Shown here: piece after piece, positions 58,723-64,000 of the stretch
How positions within the stretch are numbered: the stretch's first letter is position 1
How the letters are laid out: each line of letters starts with the position of its first letter
Program-made: the position numbers and the translations under genes
From: Agrococcus casei LMG 22410
GTDB lineage: Bacteria; Actinomycetota; Actinomycetes; Actinomycetales; Microbacteriaceae
Length of the DNA: 64,000 bases
Assembly: GCF_900163565.1 (NCBI RefSeq)
Contig: NZ_FUHU01000003.1
Coordinates: 95,224 to 159,223, forward strand
Direction of reading: 5' to 3'
The notes under the pieces: model-generated
The model's input: the letters and a program-made list of their open reading frames with translations, nothing else
The model's database searches: none
What the model was told of the DNA's origin: nothing

Positions 58723-60237
58723 GTGACGAAGCCACTCCTAGAGCTCACAGGAATCAGCAAGAGCTTTCCGGGCGTCAAGGCGTTGCAGGGTGTCGAATTC
58801 ACACTCAACCGCGGCGAGGTCCTCGTGCTCGTCGGCGAGAACGGCGCCGGCAAGTCGACGCTGATGAAGATCCTGTCGGGCATCTACCAGCGCGACGAGG
58901 GCACGATCCTGGTCGACGGCGAGCAGGTCGAGATCCCGGGGCCGTCTGCGGCGCAGGCGCTCGGCATCAGCATCATCCACCAGGAGATGAACCTCATGCC
59001 CGACCTCACGGTCGCGCAGAACATCTTCATCGGCCGCGAGCCGAGCGTGGCGGGCATCATCAGAGAGGGCGCCCTCAACAAGCAGGCGAGCGAGCTGCTG
59101 ACGAGCCTCGGCATCAACATCAGCGCCAAGACCCGCGTCGGCGACCTCACGGTCGCTGGCCAGCAGATGGTCGAGATCGCCAAGGCCCTGTCGTACGACT
59201 CGCGCGTGCTCATCATGGACGAGCCCACGAGCGCCCTGACCGACAACGAGGTCGAGACCCTCTTCGAGCTGATCGAGAGCCTTCGCGAGAAGGGCACCGG
59301 CATCGTCTACATCTCGCACCGCATGGAAGAGCTGAAGCGCCTCGCCGACCGCGTCGTCGTGCTGCGCGACGGCGAGTACATCGGACAGCTCGACCGCGAT
59401 CAGATCGATGTGCCGACGATCATCGAGATGATGGTCGGCCGCCAGATCAACTCTGAGCAGCGGCCCGAGGCGAAAGACTTCTCACAGGCCGAGACAGTGC
59501 TCAAGGTGACGGGCCTGTCGACGAAGGCGCTGCTGCGCGACGTCGGCTTCGAGCTGAAGAAGGGCGAGATTCTCGGGTTCGCGGGCCTCATGGGCGCCGG
59601 CCGCACCGAGACTGCTCGTGCCGTCATCGGCGCCGACAGCCGCACATCCGGCGAGATCGAAGTGCATGGCAAGCGCGTGCGCATCAGTCAGCCCGCCGAC
59701 GCAGTGCGCAGCGGCATCGGCTACCTGTCTGAAGACCGCAAGGGCGTCGGCCTGCTGCTCGACCAGAACGTCTGGCAGAACACAGCGCTGGCCAGCCTCA
59801 ACGAGTTCAGCGTCGCCGGAATGATGAACGACGCGAAGGCCAAGCAGGTCGCCGAGTCGTACGTCAAAGACCTGCGCACCAAGACCCCGTCGGTCAACCA
59901 GCCGGTCAAGCTGCTCTCGGGCGGCAACCAGCAGAAGGTCGTGCTGGCCAAGTGGCTCGTGCGCGACACCGACATCCTGATCGTCGATGAGCCCACACGC
60001 GGCATCGACGTCGGAGCCAAAGAGGAGATCTACCGTCTCCTCGAGCGCCTCGCAAGCGAAGGCAAGTCGATCATCGTGATCTCGAGCGAACTGCCTGAGC
60101 TGCTGCGCATTGCCGACCGCATCGTCGTCATGGCGAGCGGACGCATTACCGGTGAGCTGACGAACGAAGACGCCAGCCAGAACCGCATCATGGACTACGC
60201 GACGAAGATCGCCGAAGAAGGAGAGCTGACGCTATGA
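58723..60237 (+). CDS. Ribose-type sugar ABC transporter, double ATPase subunit
   Basis: A 504-residue protein with two ABC domains. First: GENGAGKSTLMKIL (Walker A), VAGQQMVEIAKAL (signature), LIMDEPTSAL (Walker B). Second: GLMGAGRTET in place of a full Walker A, LLSGGNQQKVVLAKWL (signature), LIVDEPTRGID. This is the RbsA/XylG/MglA plan, in which the second site is degenerate. It drives sugar import. GTG 58723 follows AGAGG; its stop overlaps the permease start (ATGA). Confidence 0.93.
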   Translation: MTKPLLELTGISKSFPGVKALQGVEFTLNRGEVLVLVGENGAGKSTLMKILSGIYQRDEGTILVDGEQVEIPGPSAAQALGISIIHQEMNLMPDLTVAQNIFIGREPSVAGIIREGALNKQASELLTSLGINISAKTRVGDLTVAGQQMVEIAKALSYDSRVLIMDEPTSALTDNEVETLFELIESLREKGTGIVYISHRMEELKRLADRVVVLRDGEYIGQLDRDQIDVPTIIEMMVGRQINSEQRPEAKDFSQAETVLKVTGLSTKALLRDVGFELKKGEILGFAGLMGAGRTETARAVIGADSRTSGEIEVHGKRVRISQPADAVRSGIGYLSEDRKGVGLLLDQNVWQNTALASLNEFSVAGMMNDAKAKQVAESYVKDLRTKTPSVNQPVKLLSGGNQQKVVLAKWLVRDTDILIVDEPTRGIDVGAKEEIYRLLERLASEGKSIIVISSELPELLRIADRIVVMASGRITGELTNEDASQNRIMDYATKIAEEGELTL

Positions 60238-61217
60238 GCGAGGCAAAGACGGCTGCCCCGAAGGGGTCGTTGAACTGGAAGAGCTGGATCCAGCAGGGGC
60301 TCGCAGTGGGCACCCTTGTGCTGCTGTTCATCTTCTTCTCGATCATGAACCCGAACTTCATGCAGTGGTCGAACATCTCGGGCATCCTGCTCGCGACGGC
60401 CGGCATCGGCATCATGGCGCTCGGCACCACGTTCGTCATCGCGACCGGGGGCATTGACCTCTCGATCGGCACGGGCTCGACGCTCGCGGCGGTCATGACC
60501 GGAGTCTTCGCCGTGAACATGGGGCTTCCGGCGTGGCTGGGCGTGCTGCTCGGCATCGCTTCCGGTGCTCTGATGGGTTTCATCAACGGCTTCAACGTGG
60601 CCTTCCTCAGGATTCCGCCATTCATCGCGACATTGGCGATGATGATGGTGGCGCAGGGTCTAGGGCTTGTGCTCTCGGGTGTCGCCCCCATCTACTTCAC
60701 CGAGATCTCGTGGTTCAGCGGCATCGCGCTGGGCGAGCTCATCCCGGGCCTGCCCAACGGCGTGCTGATCATGTTCGTGCTGGCGATTCTCGCCTGGGTC
60801 GTGCTCTCGCGCACCAAGTTCGGTCGCATTGACCTCGCGATCGGCTCGAACGAAGAGGCAACACGTCTCTCCGGCATCAGCACCAAGCGATGGACCGTGC
60901 TGATCTACTCAGTCGCGGGCGTCTTCACTGCCATCGCCGGAATCGTCATGGCTTCGCGCCTCTCGTCGGCACAGCCGCAGATGGGCGTCGGTCTCGAGCT
61001 GCAGGCCATTGCCGCTGTGATCATCGGTGGAACGTCGCTCATGGGAGGCCGCGCATCCATCATCGGAACCGTCATCGGTGCCCTCATCATGAGCGTGCTG
61101 ATCAACGGCCTTCGCATCATGGGCGTGCAGTCAGAGTGGCAGTTTGTCGCGTCGGGCGTCGTCATCGCGATCGCCGTCTGGTTCGACAGCCTCCGCAACA
61201 GGGGGTCGAGTACCTAG
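60234..61217 (+). CDS. Ribose-type sugar ABC transporter permease
   Basis: A 327-residue membrane protein with about eight to ten helices, matching RbsC-type permeases: ATGGIDLSIGTGSTLAAVM and the cytoplasmic AIGSNEEATRLSGISTKRWTVLIYS loop that meets the ATPase, then AVIIGGTSLMGGRASIIGT. It pairs with the ATPase before it and the binding protein after it. Translation is coupled to the ATPase gene through the 4-base overlap. Confidence 0.93.
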   Translation: MSEAKTAAPKGSLNWKSWIQQGLAVGTLVLLFIFFSIMNPNFMQWSNISGILLATAGIGIMALGTTFVIATGGIDLSIGTGSTLAAVMTGVFAVNMGLPAWLGVLLGIASGALMGFINGFNVAFLRIPPFIATLAMMMVAQGLGLVLSGVAPIYFTEISWFSGIALGELIPGLPNGVLIMFVLAILAWVVLSRTKFGRIDLAIGSNEEATRLSGISTKRWTVLIYSVAGVFTAIAGIVMASRLSSAQPQMGVGLELQAIAAVIIGGTSLMGGRASIIGTVIGALIMSVLINGLRIMGVQSEWQFVASGVVIAIAVWFDSLRNRGSST

Positions 61218-61236
61218 TCTTCCGCTCAATGTGCCT

Positions 61237-61250
61237 CGGGCGGATGCCCG
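61237..61250 (+). other. Short hairpin between permease and binding-protein genes
   Basis: CGGGC-GGAT-GCCCG is a short stem-loop in the 94-bp gap. It may stabilise or process the mRNA so the binding protein is made in excess, as is common for such operons. Confidence 0.35.
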
Positions 61251-61311
61251 CAAGGGTTTGTGAATGAGGCACACGCAACGCCGATCATCGGCATACGACA
61301 ATGGAGTTCCA

Positions 61312-62304
61312 ATGAAGATGAAGAAGTCGAAAGTGCTTCTCGCTGGCTTGGCAACGGCAGCCCTCGCGCTGACCGGATGCTCGAGCAACGGTGGCGGCGA
61401 AGGCGACGGAGAAGGCACGGGCGAGGGTGGAGACATCAGCATCGCGCTCGTCTCGAAGGGCTTCCAGCACCAGTTCTGGCAGTCGGTCAAGCAGGGCGCT
61501 GAAGAAGAGGCTGAAGCCCAGGGCGTGAGCATCACGTTCGACGGCCCCGCTGCTGAGACTCAGGTCGACTCGCAGCTGCAGATGCTGCAGACCGCGATCG
61601 ACAACCGCCCCGACGCGATCGGCTATGCCGCTCTCGACCCGAAGGCGTGCATCCCGCTGTTCGAGCAGGCCAAGGCAGCTGACATACCCGTGGTGCAGTT
61701 CGACGCGGCATGCGAGAGCGACTACGGCAACTACCTGGCAGCCACCGACGGCGTCGCAGCAGGCGCTGTGGCGGCCGAGCACATGGCTGAGGCAATCGGC
61801 GGAGAAGGCAAGGTCGGCATCGTCGGCCACAGCCAGATCAACTCGACCGGTGTCGAGCGTCGTGACGGCTTCGTCGAGTACCTGGAAGAGAACTTCCCCG
61901 ACATTGAGATCGTCGACATCCAGTACGGAGACGGCGACCACCTCAAGTCGGCTGACATCGCCAAGGCGATGCTGAGCGCACACCCCGACCTCGCGGGCCT
62001 CTACGGCACCAACGAGGGCTCGGCAATCGGCATCGTCAACGCTGCCAACGAGCTCGGACTCGAGCAGGGCAAGGTGGCCATCGTCGGCTTCGACTCGGGC
62101 TCAGCCCAGATTGAGGCGATCAAGAACGGCGACATGCTCGGTGCTGTCACGCAGGACCCGAAGTCGATCGGCAAGATCACGGTGCAGAGCGCACTGGCGC
62201 TGATCAACGGCGAAGAGGTCGAGGAGTTCACTGACACAGGGTCGTTCTGGTACGACGCTGAGAACATCGACTCCGAAGAGATTCAGGCGATGATCTACGA
62301 GTAG
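61312..62304 (+). CDS. Sugar ABC transporter substrate-binding lipoprotein
   Basis: A 330-residue lipoprotein. The signal peptide ends in a lipobox LALTGC, with lipidated Cys at about residue 23, then a Gly/Glu-rich linker. The mature part is a periplasmic binding protein of the ribose type (peripla_BP_4): IALVSKGFQHQFWQSVKQGAEEEA, VQFDAACESDY, GLYGTNEGSAIGIVNAANE. ATG 61312 has GGAG 5 bases upstream. It captures the sugar outside the cell and gives it to the permease. Confidence 0.93.
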   Translation: MKMKKSKVLLAGLATAALALTGCSSNGGGEGDGEGTGEGGDISIALVSKGFQHQFWQSVKQGAEEEAEAQGVSITFDGPAAETQVDSQLQMLQTAIDNRPDAIGYAALDPKACIPLFEQAKAADIPVVQFDAACESDYGNYLAATDGVAAGAVAAEHMAEAIGGEGKVGIVGHSQINSTGVERRDGFVEYLEENFPDIEIVDIQYGDGDHLKSADIAKAMLSAHPDLAGLYGTNEGSAIGIVNAANELGLEQGKVAIVGFDSGSAQIEAIKNGDMLGAVTQDPKSIGKITVQSALALINGEEVEEFTDTGSFWYDAENIDSEEIQAMIYE

Positions 62305-62322
62305 ACCGTCAACTGACACGCG

Positions 62323-62363
62323 AAGCGCCCAGCAGGCTCAGTCTGCTGGGCGCTTTCGCTTTT
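62323..62363 (+). terminator. Strong terminator of the sugar ABC operon
   Basis: AAGCGCCCAGCAG (62323-62335) and CTGCTGGGCGCTT (62343-62355) form a perfect 13-bp stem with a 7-base loop, followed by TTCGCTTTT. Confidence 0.9.
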
Positions 62364-62615
62364 GGTGCTTTAGGTGCTGTGGGTGCTGTGGGGCCAGAAG
62401 ATCCCCGTTCCCGCCCTCGTCGACGACTCAGTGCGCGGTGGTGAACTGTGTGTGTTCGATGTGCCCGTGTGTCTGTCGGAGCATGCGCTGTAATGCATGG
62501 GACTCGAACCCAATCGCCGAGCTCCTCCGGCGTGCCACGAGGCACCGGTACGACGCCCCGATGCCAGGGGCGTTTGCACTCGCCGCCGTCGACTACCGAC
62601 TTCTGGCCTACTGGG
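62364..62615. other. Intergenic region with two small hairpins, no gene seen
   Basis: Two stem-loops lie side by side: GTGCC-ACGA-GGCAC (62532-62545) and ACGCCCC-7-GGGGCGT (62553-62573). On the minus strand GGGTTCGAGTCCCA (about 62500-62513) looks like a tRNA T-arm, but no acceptor or anticodon arm accompanies it. Nothing here looks like a coding gene. Confidence 0.4.
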
Positions 62616-63071
62616 TCATTGCAGCTCCGTCGTCCAGTTGCACTCCTGCAGCCGGGTGTCGAGCTCGCGGTACTCCTTGGCCGCAGCATCCGCCTGCGCT
62701 CGCAGTTCGGCGACGGGGTACGCAGCGACATACTTCACCTCTGAGCGGGTGAACCTGTCGTGCCGCGCTGCCGCCGCATCCGCCAACTGTGCGAAGAATG
62801 TACGTCGACGGCTCGCGATGTCGCGTGCCGTGATGGCGTCTGAGATCGTGCGGGTCTCGTCAAACGGGGCGGATGCGTTGGTCGCGTTGATGCGCGTGAT
62901 CAGCTCGCCGAGGCGAGTGTGCAGACGCTCGGCCTCATTGATGAGTGCCCTCGGATCTTCGTCGGGGCTGTCGCCCTCCTGGATGCGCACCGTCTGGGCC
63001 GCTCGAGCCTTGAGCTGCTCGAGTCGTGCCTGGATGTCGCTGCGTTCGGCAAGTGCTTCGGCCAGCTTCAT
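62616..63071 (-). CDS. DIP1984-family protein
   Basis: A 151-residue, mostly helical protein: MKLAEALAERSDIQARLEQL, a DEDPRALINEAERLHTRLGELITRINATNAS middle, and RDIASRRRTFFAQLADAAAARHDRFTRSEVKYV. This matches the DIP1984 family of small actinobacterial proteins of unknown function. It is likely a coiled-coil bundle. ATG 63071 has a GGAG site. It is divergent from the HhH-GPD protein gene. Confidence 0.85.
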   Translation of the reverse strand: MKLAEALAERSDIQARLEQLKARAAQTVRIQEGDSPDEDPRALINEAERLHTRLGELITRINATNASAPFDETRTISDAITARDIASRRRTFFAQLADAAAARHDRFTRSEVKYVAAYPVAELRAQADAAAKEYRELDTRLQECNWTTELQ

Positions 63072-63117
63072 GTGACTCCTTTCGCTGAGACCATCATGCA
63101 CCTGGCAAGCTGGAGAC

Positions 63118-63693
63118 ATGCCAGAACTGCACCTGAGCGGCGACGATGCCGCTGACCGACTGCTCTCAGACGACTCGTTCGCGCTGCTGACGGGCATGCT
63201 GCTCGACCAGCAGATTGCGATGGAGGTCGCATTTGCGGGTCCTGCCAAGATCGCTGAGCGCGTGGGGTCAGTCGACCCTGATGTGCTCGCGGGGTTCGAT
63301 GCTGAAAAGCTGAAAGCCGTGTTCGCCGAGAAGCCGGCTGTGCACCGCTATCCGGGGTCGATGGCGGGGCGTGTGCAGCAGCTCGCGCAGGCTGTCGTCG
63401 ACGAGTGGGATGGGCGGGCTGACGCGATCTGGACGTCAGGTTCGCCAGATGGCCGCGAGGTGCTGCGTCGGCTGAAGGCGCTGCCCGGCTTCGGCGACCA
63501 GAAGGCCCGCATCTTCTTGGCGCTGCTGGGCAAGCAGCTCGGATTCGCGGGTGACGGATGGCGCGAGGCTGCGGGTCCGTACGGCGAAGAGGGTGCGCGT
63601 CGGTCGGTTGCTGACATCGTCGACCGCGCGTCGCTGCTCGAGGTTCGCGCGACGAAGCAGGCGGCTAAAGCGGCTGCCAAGGCCAAGAAGTAG
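63118..63693 (+). CDS. HhH-GPD-type base excision repair protein
   Basis: A 191-residue protein of the small HhH-GPD family: LLTGMLLDQQIAMEVAF at the start and ALPGFGDQKARIFLALLGKQLG, the helix-hairpin-helix with the catalytic-region residues, in the middle. The C-terminus is Ala/Lys-rich and could bind DNA. It is probably a DNA glycosylase-like repair enzyme, but the catalytic Asp/Lys pair is not clear. GGAG lies 3 bases before the ATG. Confidence 0.8.
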   Translation: MPELHLSGDDAADRLLSDDSFALLTGMLLDQQIAMEVAFAGPAKIAERVGSVDPDVLAGFDAEKLKAVFAEKPAVHRYPGSMAGRVQQLAQAVVDEWDGRADAIWTSGSPDGREVLRRLKALPGFGDQKARIFLALLGKQLGFAGDGWREAAGPYGEEGARRSVADIVDRASLLEVRATKQAAKAAAKAKK

Positions 63694-63790
63694 CTGCTGT
63701 CATGGGCTCGCCGTGCACAGAATCACGGCTGAGAGCGTCGCCGTGTGGATTATCCACTCGGCGGTCAGATACGGCCCGGTTTTGAGCGCG

Positions 63791-63937
63791 CTACTCGTCT
63801 GCGCCGGTGCGAACTCGTACAAAATGCGCGGCGAGCATCGCGACGCCGACCGCAAGCGCGAATACGGCGGCAGTAGCAATCGCGGTTGACAGGATCGACC
63901 CGATGAGCTGCAGGGTAGGCCCCTGATTCAGAGCCAT
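63791..63937 (-). CDS. Candidate 48-residue single-helix membrane protein
   Basis: From ATG 63937 a 48-residue frame reads MALNQGPTLQLIGSILSTAI, then a hydrophobic stretch TAAVFALAVGVAMLAAHFV and RVRTGADE with a stop. One clear membrane helix and a basic end make it plausible. No strong ribosome site is seen upstream. A 12-codon frame, 63954-63992 on the same strand, precedes it. The rest of 63694-64000 has no gene I can support. Confidence 0.4.
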   Translation of the reverse strand: MALNQGPTLQLIGSILSTAIATAAVFALAVGVAMLAAHFVRVRTGADE

Positions 63938-64000
63938 GAAGAGATGGCGGATTCAGAGAGCCAGCGCAACACCGTGAATAAGCTCGTTCATCTTCTCACG

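Noticed and set aside
62498..62590. Possible tRNA gene on the minus strand
   Set aside because: Only a T-arm-like piece is present; acceptor, D and anticodon arms cannot be formed.

Overview
The window is about 64 kb of high-GC DNA that looks like an actinobacterial chromosome, most likely a member of the Microbacteriaceae or a close relative. Reasons: GC-rich codon use; many GTG starts; promoters whose -10 box sits about 6 bases before the start codon (leaderless mRNAs); a resuscitation-promoting-factor-like protein; DUF222/HNH genes in several copies; a DIP1984-family protein; mycothiol-type ArsC proteins; and a paa regulon under a TetR-type PaaR. The species assignment is inference. I found no rRNA, CRISPR array, complete tRNA or complete insertion sequence.

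Layout. 1-4196: the 3' end of a CtaG-type gene, a histidine phosphatase and four tandem paralogous membrane proteins in one overlapping operon. 4197-16389: mostly single housekeeping and salvage genes packed tail to tail (class II amidotransferase, Pif1-like helicase, two hydrolases, FUSC transporter, MalY-type lyase, AlaX-like editing protein, carbonic anhydrase plus UraA permease, a nonsense-broken DUF222/HNH gene, GNAT, two flavoenzymes). 16658-23633: phenylacetate catabolism part 1, paaABCDE-paaG leftward and paaI-paaK-paaR rightward from a shared operator region. 23636-28659: a low-coherence interval with a SUMF1-like gene, two frameshifted genes, a two-gene nuclease/helicase plus pyrophosphohydrolase module (candidate defence system), an Rpf-LysM gene and intergenic repeats. 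28690-33519: phenylacetate part 2, paaJ-paaF-paaH-paaZ, with a second copy of the operator. 33850-34870: a nucleotidyltransferase/HEPN toxin-antitoxin pair. 34882-45692: assorted metabolic genes, including a GcvPA-PucR chimera next to an intact DUF222/HNH gene. 45983-50517: an arsenic cluster (arsR-arsC leftward; acr3, arsC, flavoprotein, arsC rightward). 50578-54122: exporters and a MarR regulator. 54268-62304: a sugar cluster (LacI, FGGY kinase, fucose/arabinose-type isomerase, ribose-type ABC transporter). 62616-63937: small repair and hypothetical genes.

How the genes work together. PaaK activates phenylacetate to its CoA thioester. PaaABCDE epoxidises the ring, PaaG isomerises the epoxide, PaaZ opens the ring and oxidises the aldehyde, and PaaJ, PaaF and PaaH run the beta-oxidation-like steps; PaaI rescues dead-end thioesters. 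PaaR probably controls both arms through the matching operators at 21210 and 33556. In the arsenic cluster ArsR sits divergent to an Acr3 pump with a palindrome at the transcription start; the ArsC proteins would reduce arsenate to the arsenite that Acr3 exports. The sugar cluster has an importer, a kinase and an isomerase, but its substrate cannot be read from sequence alone.

The most interesting items are the four-paralog membrane operon, the GIY-YIG/DUF2075 helicase with a MazG-like partner, the GcvPA-PucR chimera, the two DUF222/HNH loci sharing an identical 30-base upstream element, and several families of short intergenic inverted repeats.
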